Positions 32,502 to 43,910 of a stretch of 64,000 nt of DNA are shown here, piece after piece. Source of the DNA: Neodidymelliopsis sp. IMI 364377 (taxonomy: Eukaryota; Ascomycota; Dothideomycetes; Pleosporales; Didymellaceae). The position numbers were made by a program, and so were the translations under genes. Below the pieces are notes generated by a model that saw only the letters and a program-made list of their open reading frames with translations, searched no databases and was not told the origin of the DNA. The stretch covers positions 161,478-225,477 of the forward strand of contig JAPEUT010000006.1 of the NCBI GenBank assembly GCA_027946375.1, read 5' to 3'. The first letter of the stretch is position 1; every line of letters begins with the position of its first letter.

Positions 32502-33752
32502 GCTCGTGAATGTGGTAAAGTGTACCGGCGGTTCTGGCGACAGCGTATTCTGTACAGTGGCGCACAGCTTCTCAAGACTACTGCGCTGCACGGTCGACTA
32601 CGGCAAAGCTGCCGTTATGAACCCTTAGACCCTGCGCATGCGTACTGCCCACGCGCGTTACAGCTTGAAGGTTCCCGTCTCGTGTCGAACTCACGCGGCG
32701 CCTGGACTGTGGGGTCTTGCAGGTAGACAAGGCGAACGATCTCGATCGTTCGATGGTGTCATTTTGTCCCGAGGCTCTGCGCGCGGCCTAGATGCAAGCG
32801 AGTGGCGTTCCAGGCGTCAGGGATTGATTTGCCACTGCGGAACATGATGGGCAGCACAAGTCGCAGTTGCCTACAGCATGAACGTGACGATGGAGATGAG
32901 ACCAGGTGTAGATAGGAAGCAAGAATGATGGAGGAATGTGATCGTCAGGGTTCATGGACGCGAGACGTGGATCATGGGGCGCTGGGCATGTGGGAGAAGC
33001 GCGATTTGCGGGTACGATGGGTAGGGCTGACCGTGTAGAGATCGGGGGCCGTGCTGTTTGGGTCTTTGAGAAGGACCGAGACACGAGCGTGGTTGCACGA
33101 GTCGCAAAAAGCAGATGGGGGTACTGCATGCAGCATTCAATATAAGCTGGGATACAGAGACTGACGCATTCTCCGTAGCATTAATATCGAGCCTGCCTTT
33201 TTATGAAAGACTTACTATAACAGATTAGCCTACCACAATAGAACAGAGAGCTAGGTCGACTTCAGATTGAAGTCATTGCACGACGAAGACATACAGGTAC
33301 AGCTTCAGGGGTCTGTTGCAGTACTAATTGATGGTCGCCAGCTCAGAGGAACCACGCAAACGCTGTTGTTAGGATATGGCGCAGTGTAGACTAACGAGGC
33401 ATATAAATGGGCTTGTTTATGAGGGTGCGTGGTGTTGGTAGAGGACTAAACTTGCATACAAAGTCGCAAGTTGTTTTGCTATGTCATACCTCCAGACAGC
33501 CACAATTTGAGGCGCCGAATTAGTGCAGCATCATCCATCAAAGATACCCCAGAGTGAATGTTAGTGGGACGCCCGATAAGCTTATCGGAAACGGTACGGA
33601 CGGCGGGTATTTCACCGAACGCAGTCGCAACGTCCACGTCAACGTTTCGGCTTCGGTGATCAACCATCGAACGAAACGTCACCAACACACTGACAGCTGC
33701 TGGTACTCCTGTCCGACACTTGCAGGCGTTTTCCGTCTTCCACATCGCGGCC
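32502..33752. promoter_or_regulatory. Divergent 1.25-kb spacer
   Basis: Between the haem-oxygenase-like gene and the E2 gene, which point apart. Several open frames of 60-113 codons overlap on both strands, with no homology or splice support. No gene called. Confidence 0.4.
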
Positions 33753-34697
33753 ATGTCTACCCGTGGGCAGTTCAACACAAAGAACCCTACTATCAAGCGC
33801 ATATGTAAGCACAGCATTCCAACATCCCTTGCATAGCTCTAACGAAGCTCAGTAAAAGAAGCCTCCGAACTCTCTGTGTCGCCCTCACGAGACTATCATG
33901 CCGAACCCCTAGAAACTAACCTGTTCGAATGGCACTTCACAATTCGCGGCCCACCCGCTCCCTCCGCATACGCCGGCGGCATCTACCATGGCCGCATAAT
34001 ACTGCCCCCGCAGTATCCTCTTCGTCCGCCGTCTTTCCGTTTCCTTACGCCCACTGGACGCTTTGAGGTCAACCGTGAGATCTGTCTGAGCATATCTGGA
34101 CATCACGAGGAGACATGGCAACCGGCGTGGGGTGTGAGGACGGCTCTCGTGGCGATCCGAAGCTTCATGGACACAGACGCAAAGGGACAGCTGGGCGGCA
34201 TTGAGTGTTCCAAGGAAGCGAGAGAGAGGATGGCCAAGGATAGCGCAAAATGGGCGTGTGCAGGGTGCGGCAAGAGCAATCACGACATCATGCAGGAGAG
34301 GGAAGAGGCTGTCAACGAGATCGAAGAGCAAGAGGGTGGGAGGAAAGAGGACGAGGTCCCCGAAGAGCTGAGACTTGCGTACCGAGACGAGCTGGGCAAG
34401 ACGGACGAGAGTGCGGCTGAATCATCAGCCAAAGGGAAGGGGAGGGCTGTTGAGTCCGAGGTGCAACAGGGGACATTGAGCCAACCTGCACCATCCGCAC
34501 CAGCAGCCGTGCCATCCCATATTGCGCCACCAATCTCAAGTGCACCCAAACCTGCGCCCACAAGGACGGTACCAGCCCCACCTCTACAACGGATAGTCCA
34601 GCAAAGCCCAGACCGCTCACTGGCCTGGATCGACACCTGCATTTGGGGCGTCATCGCCATGTTGCTGTTTATGGTGCTCAGGAAATTCGCCGTATGA
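33753..34697 (+). CDS. Tail-anchored ubiquitin-conjugating enzyme, UBE2J1 type
   Basis: Two exons (33753-33804 and 33853-34697) give 298 residues. The UBC core runs from about residue 10 to 165; the active-site segment GRFEVNREICLSISGHHEET holds Cys95. In the place of the common HPN motif stands TPTG, as in the UBE2J/Ubc6 group, which lacks HPN. The WQPAWGVRTALVAIRSFM and CAGCG stretches are closer to animal UBE2J1 than to yeast Ubc6. A long acidic then Pro-rich linker leads to a C-terminal membrane anchor (WGVIAMLLFMVL) with only a few residues after it, so it should face the cytosol on the ER and act in ER-associated degradation. The phase-1 intron joins KRI to LKEASEL. Confidence 0.9.
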
Positions 34698-35316
34698 AGG
34701 TCGTTATGTTTTGTTGTTCCTTGTGGCACAGTCACACCGAGTTGGTGTTCACAGCATCAGCCTATTCGTTGTTTTTATCTTCATTCTTTTAAGATCTTCT
34801 CATAGGCATATATCCAGCAAGCGATCGGAGTTTCGGCATTGTCTTCCTACTTTATCATTCCCCATTAACACGTTCTGAGGAGACGGTTCCATGGACTCAA
34901 TAAACCTGATATCCTTACTATTCCTGTCTGTACATTTCTCTACACAAGCTTTCATCAATCGAAGTAGTGACCAACGTGAGCCTTCTCGAAGGAATGTCCT
35001 CGACGCCAGCTTCCGAAGATTTCCCTTGAGTTTTCAAATCGACCATCTCACATAGCTATAGCTCGAACTTTCGTATGGAGATTACAGTGGTCATTTCCCG
35101 TCCACTACAATGAACAAATAGCGCCAAATCAGTGCATCACTTTCAAGATCACGAAACCCATTCTGCGCAGAACCTTGAAAGAGTTTTCATTTCAATACAA
35201 AGGTCTAGGAAGCATCCCACGAAGAAAATATATACACTACACCAACAACATCCACACCCATCAAACTACCAAACAAACATATACAGCGAAGACATCTTTA
35301 GATGAATCACAATCCC
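34698..35316. other. Convergent spacer
   Basis: AT-rich, no gene recognised; includes A/C-rich low-complexity DNA near 35220-35290. Confidence 0.4.
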
Positions 35317-36256
35317 TTACAGGGAAACGCAGCCATTCACAGAGTCCTCAAGGAAAAGGCCACCATAGATCTGGCCCTCGTTGAGGTTGGGCTCCTGGTA
35401 ACCAGCGTTGACAACGTCAGCAGTGCCGGTGGGCTTCTTCAGCACACCGAGCTGGAATTGGCCGCCGCCAGCGAGGTTGATGGCTACGGGGCCGACGACA
35501 CGCTCGAGCTTGGAGGTGCCGGTGGAGTAGTAGACAGTAGTCTCGCTGGTGGGTGTTAGAAACTGATAACAGTAGGTGGATAGAGGAAAACGGAACGTAC
35601 TTCTTGGTGTAGTCGAGCTTGAGAGCAAAGTTCTGCCACTTCTTGTAGTTGATGGGGATGTCCCAGATCTGCTTGCCAGCACGGTCGAGGATCTTGAAGT
35701 TGTTCTTCTTACTCGCGGCGTTGTCGATCAGAGTGCCGACTTGGAACTGGATTTGGTTGTTCGAGTAGTCGGCGGCCTCGTGCCAGACGTTTAGGTACTC
35801 GTGGGTCAAGTTCAAGGGCCTCGCGGGGTCCTGCTTAACGCTGAAGTGGAGAGTCTTGATGCCCTTGCCGCCCTCGCCCTCAGGTGTGTCGTCGGAGAAC
35901 TGCAGACCTGCGCGGCGGAAACCTTGCTGCTGCTGGAAGATGCTCTTGTCTGAGATGGTGACCTCGACGGCAGTGTGGTCTGCGCCGTCGAAGCGGCTGC
36001 CATCCTGAGGGAACTTGAGAATGGAGGACCAGGTGAGGTTGTTGCCCTTGACGTAGTCGGGGTTGAAGATTGTGTTCGGCGGGGCAGTGTCAAAGTAGGT
36101 GGGGGACTTGGAAACGTTGGTGGGCACACGGCCATCGAAGACGATAGGACATTTGATGTTTGATCCAGATGCTGCGCGCACGTGAGGCCGCACGGGAGGT
36201 GCCGCCAGGGCCAAAGGTGCCGCTAGCAGCACAGAGAGAAGAGATTGGGCGTACAT
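35317..36256 (-). CDS. Secreted glycoside hydrolase family 131 glucanase
   Basis: Two exons (36256-35601 and 35545-35317) give 294 residues. Signal peptide MYAQSLLSVLLAAPLALA, then CPIVFDGRVPTN at the start of the mature protein, typical of GH131. NPDYVKGNNLTWSSILKFP, FRRAGLQFSD and KTLHFSVKQDPARPLNLTHE are family hallmarks of the beta-jelly-roll fold. GH131 enzymes cleave beta-1,3/1,6 and beta-1,4 glucans and are secreted, often during plant colonisation. There is no cellulose-binding module at the C-terminus. The phase-2 intron restores Asn at the junction. Length and domain look complete. Confidence 0.9.
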
Positions 36257-37314
36257 CGTGTAGGATGATGGAAAGATTGACTATGGGTAAGTTGGAAAAG
36301 GATGCCTGGACCTATACAGATCGCCAGGACCCAAGTCTCTTTATGCTGGAGCCACCATATTACGCAACCATGTTGCTTTCTAGACACTCATCTCTTTGCG
36401 TAATTACTCTCGGCCGTTCTCAGTGATGCGCGCGCATCCGGTTTGTTGTGGTCACTTCCTAAGGCTACAATATGGAGTTCATGCCCCTTCATATATGTAG
36501 TCTCAAGCGGAAAGTGTATGGAATCTTCCAAAGTGATCTCGGTACATGGTACCTCAAGGCTGGGCCAATCTACCTGTGACATGATGCGTAGGCGTTCGGT
36601 GGTACGGGATCTGGGGTAAACTGCTAAACCCACACGGTCCGCAATCCCGGTGACATGCTACTGGGCATCCAATAGATGTCATTCCATGTTTTACTCTCGA
36701 GCGTGTGTAGTTCTCGGCTTTGGTAGTCACGAAGATCGCTTCGAGGATACAACTGCTCAATATTATTAATGACTGACTTTGACGCGCCGCAATCATGCGC
36801 ACGACTTTTTCCCGTTAAGTGTGAATCTTCGTCCGATGTGTCTCATCTCAGCCTTGCTTGTACGAAATTGACCGTCAAACATTCGTTGCAGCCAAGTTCG
36901 GTAGGCGCCGAGCAGGAGCCGTAGAAGGAGCGACTCTGCCGAACTCGTGGAAACCTAACCTGACGCCTAACACGTGACAAAAAGATAGCTTGCCATCGTC
37001 GTGCATGCAGGCCCGCCGTTAAGGCTCGTCATAGGTAATTGTTGACAATGAATGGCATCGTGATGCGAACTGTGTTTGATTAAGTCCTATTACATGCTGT
37101 GTTATACCCCATCTACGTGTGCACGGAGATAATGTCTTGCCTCGCGTTGCTATATCTTATTAACACATTCCGCCATTCATGAGTCCGCTCGTATTCAACA
37201 GTGATGTGTATCCAGAACGCCATGCATAATCGAACGACCACAACGCCATCGGAGTCATCATCCAGATCTTAGTAAATCAGAATCGCGTGCGTCACTGCGC
37301 AAGGGAAACGCGTT
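36257..37314. other. 1-kb intergenic region
   Basis: Upstream of the GH131 gene and downstream of the next minus-strand gene. A weak TATA-like CATAAAGA (minus strand) lies near 36337-36344. No gene seen. Confidence 0.4.
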
Positions 37315-38791
37315 CTATAGCATCCTCGGACTGGGCCAGGTTGCTTCGTCGCAGCCTTCGTAAAATTTCCTCTCCCCCCTCTCATTCGATACACCGAATC
37401 CCAGTGTGCGGAAAGTCTCTGTGTCCCAGCCTGAGACGAACTCGCCCTGGCCTCCGTTCTCTTTGTTTACAGCATCACCAAGCTTGATGTAATTCGCGTG
37501 GCGGCAGACTGTTTGCGAGAAGGACCACTGCAGGCAGTTGCCATCATTGTGGCATTCGGAGCCACACATGTCCGCGTTGCGGTGAGCTGGACGATCGTTG
37601 GGAACGGGCGCTTCGGAGAGATTGTCCCACCATTCACGAGAAGGACCCTGGGCGAGGAACGAGTGTGTGTAAGAAAGGAGCGAGGAGTACGTGAACGGTC
37701 TCTGAAAGTAGTGTATTAGTATGATTGTACGCAGATATTGCCAAAGAAAGACTTACCTGGTTGAAAGGCCGTGTGCGCTCCCACTTCCAAAGATTCTCCA
37801 TCTGCTCGGGTGATAGCTGGTGAAGCGAGAGCAGAGGCACACACCACCTGTCCCGGTTGGTGGTGATCTTTCGTAGCTCATCACTGGTGAATGTCGGATC
37901 CAAAGCCTCTAGCTTGTGGCCAGTGACGTTTTGAATGGCGTACGAGAGGACCGCGTCACCACGCGCCTCTTCCTTAACCCAACTTTCAAATCGCACAGCC
38001 AGTCTGTTTTGGCGAGGAACCTCGGTAGATCCGACAGCCTTGGCTGGGATAAGCTGCTTCATCAGGCCGTTCGACATCACAATGCCAGCGCCACCATAGG
38101 CGAACCAGCGGCCTTCGCTGCCCTTGTGCGGCGCACCGAGGTAATGTGGCTCAGTGGGGTCAAGCTGGCTAAGCAGACGGAACAGCGTGTCCCAAAAGAA
38201 GTAGACGTCTGACTCAAGGAAGACATACCACTTGGCATTGGGCTTGGACAGATAGGCCTTGTCAACCATGGGCAAGTACTTGAAGCGGTCAAGCTTGAAG
38301 CTGCGCTGCGACTCCTGGCCCTGCCCTGACTCGCCCTCTGAATGCGCCTTTTTGTGACTGACATATGCTTGGAAGTCGAGGTTGTTGACTTCATAGCTCT
38401 TGGGCAAGTCGGCGAGGATATCAATGACCTGTCGGTCTCCCAGCCTCTCCTCGGCTTCGCTGACGATGATGAGGTTGGTGATGCAGCTGGTAACGGTGTT
38501 GAGGTGCGCCTTGTTAACGGCCGTCTCGCCTGCGGCGACCTTGAGGACCACCTGTACTTCATTGAGAAGGTCCTTGGGAAAGTTCTGGCAGTAATCAAGC
38601 TCAATGCTGTTGGCGCTCTTCTGCTCCAGCGGTGGGAAGAACGACTTGGTTTTGGCCGTGTGTACAGGTTGCGGCGCGTGTGGTCTCCGCCGTGTGAGGG
38701 TGTATGCAAAGAAGAACAGCACGATTGCGAGAAACAGGATCCTGCCTGGACGGCGGGCAAGGCGGGCCGCCAGCACGTTCAGCGTCGCCAT
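37315..38791 (-). CDS. Type II membrane glycosyltransferase, GT31-like
   Basis: Two exons (38791-37757 and 37701-37315) give 473 residues. A basic cytoplasmic end is followed by one membrane span (ILFLAIVLFFFAYTL, about residues 18-32) and a stem, the layout of Golgi glycosyltransferases. The catalytic part contains KWYVFLESDVYFFWDTLFRL, where E-S-D takes the place of the metal-binding DxD, and then YLGAPHKGSEGRWFAYGGAG, both typical of the Fringe-like GT31 family in fungi. The C-terminal 130 residues carry a Cys-rich PAN/apple-like stretch (CGSECHNDGNCLQWSF) common in this fungal group. Likely adds a sugar to secreted or wall glycans; donor and acceptor unknown. Confidence 0.82.
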
Positions 38792-39608
38792 GCTGAGGTG
38801 CGCTGCGGAATGTCGAGTACGGGGCGATCTGCAGGCGCGGGGGATGCGCAGAGAGAAGAACGACTACAAACGAGGGGAGTTGCGCGGGGACATCGGATGG
38901 CCGTCGACGATGTGCGGCGGGGTGGATGATGCGTGCGTGGTGGGTGGAGAGCGTTGAATGTCGGCCGTCGAAGTTCAACGAGTCTAGATGGGCTCCCTGA
39001 GTTTGCCGCGAAAGACGCGCAGCCGAGACACGCCAGCATAAATTTAGCAAGGCCGCCGGGCGCGCCTACTCCTGCCCGTTCTGGCTGACGTCTGTCACTT
39101 GTCAATCATCCTTTCGTCTCTACGCCTCTAACCTCTCTCATGCTTGGCAGTTAACTTTTGTTGCGTGAAAACGGCTCTGCGCGTCTTCGTAGCGTTGTAG
39201 GCAGCTTGCTGATGGGACTGTTTGAACAAGTGAATGGGAAAGCCTGAACTTGTACATGGGCAACAGTGTACGTCACCAGACAAATTCACACGAAAGAGAA
39301 ATGGAAGCAGCGCAAGTACAGTAAACAATAATTTCATCTACGCTATCCTGGAGGCACGGAACAAACGGCAGGCAATGCCTGATACGGTAGACTGAAAAAC
39401 AAGAATATCAACTCAGCTTGCCCCTGGTTGACCAGATGCTAACGATATCCTCTCTCAATGCGAGGTCAAGTCCAGCTCGACTTCACTTCCTGCGCCCCTC
39501 ACAACACAATTTCACACAATCTCCATGCGTAACTCCCTTGCAACCTCAACAACCAATGGTCTCAACGTCAGGCGTAGTTCGTTAACTCCCCCTCAGCATT
39601 GTTGGGAC
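38792..39608. other. Spacer upstream of the glycosyltransferase
   Basis: GC-rich near 38800-38960 where frames stay open on both strands by composition; no gene supported. Confidence 0.4.
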
Positions 39609-40478
39609 TCACACCGATTCTAGGGTTGACATAGATATATCGTCTTTGTTCGAGCATGAGCCTGTGAACGATTCTCGCAGTGTCATAAGGCGCTCCAGAA
39701 CACATAGCTCAATGGTTTCATCGAGCCAAGACGAGAGGTAGCTGGGCGTATCATCATAGTCTGGGAGTGCATCGAACTCTGCGTCAGTAATGATATGTCG
39801 GTCTTGACACTGTACGCTACCATACTCGTTGAAGGAGTTAACGGTTGAAGAAGTTTGTGAAGACTTCGCCATGATGTCTCGCAGCGATTCACGGCAATGA
39901 GTCCCCCGCTCCTTGACCTCTGTGGGATTGCTGAACCAAGAGCGCTTCACTCGGCGCAATGAACGAGTCGGAAAAGAAGACAGCGGACGTCCATACGGTC
40001 CGCCAGGAAAAGTCTCCCACTCACGCTCAGCATCACACCACGCCTGTTCTTCTGCACAGCTCACCTCTGCATATGCGATCTGCACTGTCCGAAAGCTGTG
40101 AGCGAACGCAACAGCTAGTGCCTCTCCAACAGCATCCAGCTCGGATGGTGACAGCTTCCTGATGTTATTCAAGGTTGCAGTATTGACCTGTAGCGCTACA
40201 CGTGCGGCGGACATCAACTCGCTGTTGATGTATACAATCAAGCCTGCGCCGTGGGAGAACTTGTAAACTAGAGCAACATGGTCTTTGACAGCTGCAGTCG
40301 CAGGAGCAATCTTCTGCAGAGTCACGGATGCGATGTTGGATAGAGTGGGTGCGCAGCTAGGATGTTGGCTTTGCATGACGAAGTCGGCTTGCGTAGAGAT
40401 TTGACGAGTCTTTCGTGTAGATAGGTAAGAGGTCACGCGTGAGCGCACCGATTTGAGTGCTTGCTTAACGCGAATCAT
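39609..40478 (-). CDS. Orphan hypothetical protein
   Basis: Single open frame of 289 residues from ATG 40478 (305 from 40526). I recognise no family. The N-terminus is strongly basic and Ser/Thr-rich (MIRVKQALKSVRSRVTSYLS), which could be a mitochondrial presequence. The middle is Ala-rich and helical (VGEALAVAFAHSFRTVQIAY) and the C-terminal third is acidic and Ser/Thr-rich (FDALPDYDDTPSYLSSWLDE). No membrane span, Cys cluster or catalytic motif. Length, one intact frame and uneven but protein-like composition favour a real gene, perhaps restricted to close relatives. Confidence 0.5.
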   Translation of the reverse strand: MIRVKQALKSVRSRVTSYLSTRKTRQISTQADFVMQSQHPSCAPTLSNIASVTLQKIAPATAAVKDHVALVYKFSHGAGLIVYINSELMSAARVALQVNTATLNNIRKLSPSELDAVGEALAVAFAHSFRTVQIAYAEVSCAEEQAWCDAEREWETFPGGPYGRPLSSFPTRSLRRVKRSWFSNPTEVKERGTHCRESLRDIMAKSSQTSSTVNSFNEYGSVQCQDRHIITDAEFDALPDYDDTPSYLSSWLDETIELCVLERLMTLRESFTGSCSNKDDISMSTLESV

Positions 40479-40823
40479 CGTGGATAAAGTCTGGGCTGTC
40501 AGTTGTACGTTTGAAGTTTCGAACAATTACCCTCGTACGCAAAGCGCTGTAAAATGGAAGAAGCTAATAAGTGTAAGTTACATAGTGCATACACTATGGA
40601 GAACATGCTCTTCTTATTCATACCCAATGTTGACATTGTGTAGGCGCTAGAAGACTACGAATAACTGCGGAGATAGGCGAAACATTGTGTAGAAACCCTT
40701 CTAACGTCACACTGGTAGGTGTTGCATAGTTCCTAGCTGTAAGGCGTTCGAACATGTACGCTCGGTCAGTCGATATCACCACAGAGCTCAAGCCAGCCTA
40801 CTGCAAAACAAACTTATATATGA
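40479..40823. other. Spacer, nothing recognised
   Basis: Located outside of the genes at either side only in part: the stretch from 40527 to 40823 lies between the orphan's start and the end of the DUF427 gene on the same strand. No further feature seen. Confidence 0.35.
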
Positions 40824-41681
40824 TCATCGCTGTTCCTTCACCCCATCGACCCAAACATCCACCTTCTCATTGTAAAAGCACATATATCCTGCAACAGGAG
40901 CACTCTCACTCGTAGGGTACCGATAATACCACACCAAATCCCTATACTCCTTCCCATTAACCACAGCATGGTAGTAGTTCGCTCGTCCTTTATACGGACA
41001 AAGCGTCTCTGTGTCGCTCCGTCTCAAATACTCCCAATTGACACTTGTAGGCGGAAGGTAGTGTCTAGTGCGCAGTGTAGTCTCAAGAAGAAAAAGAGGC
41101 GCTGACGAGTCTGCCAAAGTCACACCATCGATACCAACCTTGATGTTGCGCGTCGAGTGGAGGATGTCGATACGTTTGTACGGGTCTTTGGGATGTCCGT
41201 AGACGGGGACATCTTCTTCGAACCACTGATCCATGGCGTGGAAGTCTACTTTGATGAGGTCTTTGAGCATGTTCTTGAAGATCAGAACGCGATCGGTTGT
41301 GCGTTGTCCAACATTCAGGCTTCCAAGGTACACGCGGTCGCTGGTGCCGTCGATGGCGGTCGAGTCTATCCGTAAGTCGGCGTGTTTCGTAAATGCTGAT
41401 TTTGGGACGTAGAACCTTTTTTGTTAATAATGTAGCAACGTGAGGTGGGGGAGGGTCTGTCACTGTGGAAAGTTGGGATGCTCCCACACGTGGTAGGCTT
41501 CAATAGTATCGATGACGTAGTTGCCATTGTATAGGGCTCGCACACGACGTGGTGTATGCTCAACTTTATGCGGCCCCTCGGATGCGAGCTTTTGTGCAAG
41601 TCGCACAAGACTGGAAACGTTGGTGACTGTTCACTGTATGGCGGGGGAAGGAAGTAACACTGACTGGCTGGTGTTGGCCAT
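40824..41681 (-). CDS. DUF427 domain protein
   Basis: Three exons (41681-41665, 41610-41464, 41415-40824) give 251 residues. Two DUF427-type beta modules are visible. The first has KVEHTPRRVRALYNGNYVID and VWEHPNFPQFYVP; the second has LCPYKGRANYYHAVVNGKEY, followed by VAGYMCFYNEKVDVWVDGV at the C-terminus. WFEEDVPVYGHPKDPYKRID joins them. The family is widespread in bacteria and fungi with unknown biochemical function. The first exon is only 17 bases (MANTS plus two bases); the acceptor TTTCCAG after a pyrimidine-rich stretch gives the only in-phase solution I found, since upstream in-frame sequence contains a TGA. Confidence 0.85.
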
Positions 41682-43910
41682 GGTCTTGTTTCGAACAAGA
41701 TTCTTGGATAGTCACTTTGAAACAAACATTCAGAAGATGCAGAGAAAAATCCTCGAAGGGCCGCGATGATGTTCGGGGAGACTTGATGATGCGTGCTGGA
41801 CCGTGGAGCTACCAGTAGCGGAGGTGGGGTGAAGCGGGGAAGGTACGCATAAGTAAGCTGTACGTCTTGACACTGAACCTCACCACACACTTCCGAGTCT
41901 TGATCATTGAGCTTCATCGATCACTTTATCAGCTCTCAGGATAGTTATACTGATAGAACTGATGTCAGATCATTGAAACCAGGATTTCCTAGAAGTTGTT
42001 GCAGCATCACCTTCGGTCGCCTACACCCCGGGCTACGATGCATATACATACACACCCTAGAGGCGCACTATATCACCTACACAACACACTGCTTAATACG
42101 TTTAAGCGTGATCTGAGGCAGAGGGTGCCTTGATAAGGCCGAATGTCAACTACCCAGCGATGCTTTCGCGACACGTGACCGGCATCTTACCGTCAGGTCA
42201 ACTGCATGCCACCAGATAGAAAGTCTCTTGCCACTCAAGATGCAGTAGCAACCAGCTTGCTGTTCATATAGTTGTGCGGGTCATACAACAAGAACGAAAG
42301 TTGAGGAGTTGTGATTTGGATCGGCCGCTTTAAATCCCAAAGATTGACAACAGCAACCACAACACCCATAGGTTCCCGCGTCGAACGGTGATCGAAAAGG
42401 CAGAGTCGTATGGCGTGAGAGGTAAATATGTACCGGTAGCCCGTTACCTCGGGCGCTATACAAATACCGCTAAACACCCGTCTATACAGAAGGATGACCG
42501 ATCAGGATCTTGGTCATCAGTGGCAACAAGCTGCAACTCCCAACATAAGAGGCTTTCATCGGAAAAGGGTTTTGTAGAACCGGTCAGCCCTAGACACTAA
42601 CTGTACCGGTAGCCAGTGGTGCGATTGAAACAACGAGCTTGTGGCGGCGTCAAGCTGACAGCTCACTTGGCAGGGGCCACGCCTTGGCAGGATGACCGAA
42701 AGGAAATTGCGATTCGCGAATTTGTATGTACGACAACAAAATGGAACTCTGGTAGCGCAAGCCATACACTCCGGATGATGTAGAACACGGGTAGATCACG
42801 GCAGCAGCGGAAAGACGCGAGGTTGGGTGTCATGGCGATGGATTTTGGCTTCCTTGATCAGGTTCAGACGCACAGGATCTGGAGTCGCTACACAAGCTGA
42901 GCATTTCCCACCAACTCCACTGTTACACCAATACCACGCACGCCGTGTGCTGTTCACGCGACAGCCTCGTGTCTGCACGATCTTATTGGAAGTACTATAT
43001 GACCCTCTGTTTTTGCTTCGCTTGCTCCACGCTGGACGCCTATTTCGCTCTTTGTAACTGCCAATACACCCTCAGATGTGGTTTTTCATGACTTGCTGAC
43101 GGCATTCGCATACCATCCTCGGCACCCAGAGCCAAGGGCTCCGCAATCCCGCATTGTCTAGCCAAGTAATTCACGCTCGTGTTCCTTGTCGCACGAGTGC
43201 ACCTTGTTTACCGCGGGATGGCTATGGCCTTCTCACGCCAGGTACAAGCGCAGGTCACCGTTTTGGTAATACCCCAGCACCTCTGATCATGCTTCGGTCC
43301 CGCCTTGCCTCGACCTCATCTAGGCCTAGCCACAATTGATGGCTTGCAGCTAAGCCTCGCACATGCAGCAGGCCTCCTCTTCATCTTCCTCTCTCTAGGT
43401 TTGAATTTTCACCGTTGGTAAGGACCGAACAGTGCCATCATCGCCAGCGGGAGCTTGAGGAGCTTAGAATAGAACCCATCATCCTTGCAATCGGAAGGAT
43501 GCTTGCTCCACAAACGCCCAGGAACGAAACAATTGTGTTCAGGGGCCTTACTGCCCTAACCGCTCGCTGGTGCGAACTGTCAGCACGCTCTAACCCCAAG
43601 GAGGGCAAAACGAACGATGGATCGACGCTTGCCCAGACCCAAGCTCACCTAAATAGAAGCATGTCCTTCCGAAACACCAGGGTCGCCTCGCGAAGGCTTG
43701 TACGCCCAGTAAACTAGGCAAATTTCGCTTGTGTCATGGCTCATGCCCCTGCCAGCTTAGGATATAACTTCGGTGCAGTCCGCTGGTGGTCGTTCGGTAC
43801 GAGTTATCGTCCAGATCACCTTGTCGATTCGCAGAGTCTCGACACTCCAGCTTGGAAGTCTTTGGCTTCCGTACATTCGTTCCCTACACCCTCGCTTTGT
43901 AACGTCTAAT
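41682..43910. other. 2.2-kb intergenic region
   Basis: Upstream of two divergent genes. Short frames only; no repeats, RNA genes or mobile-element pieces recognised. Confidence 0.45.

Noticed and set aside
33479..33817. Minus-strand frame of 112 codons
   Set aside because: Overlaps the first exon and promoter of the E2 gene on the other strand; no recognisable features.
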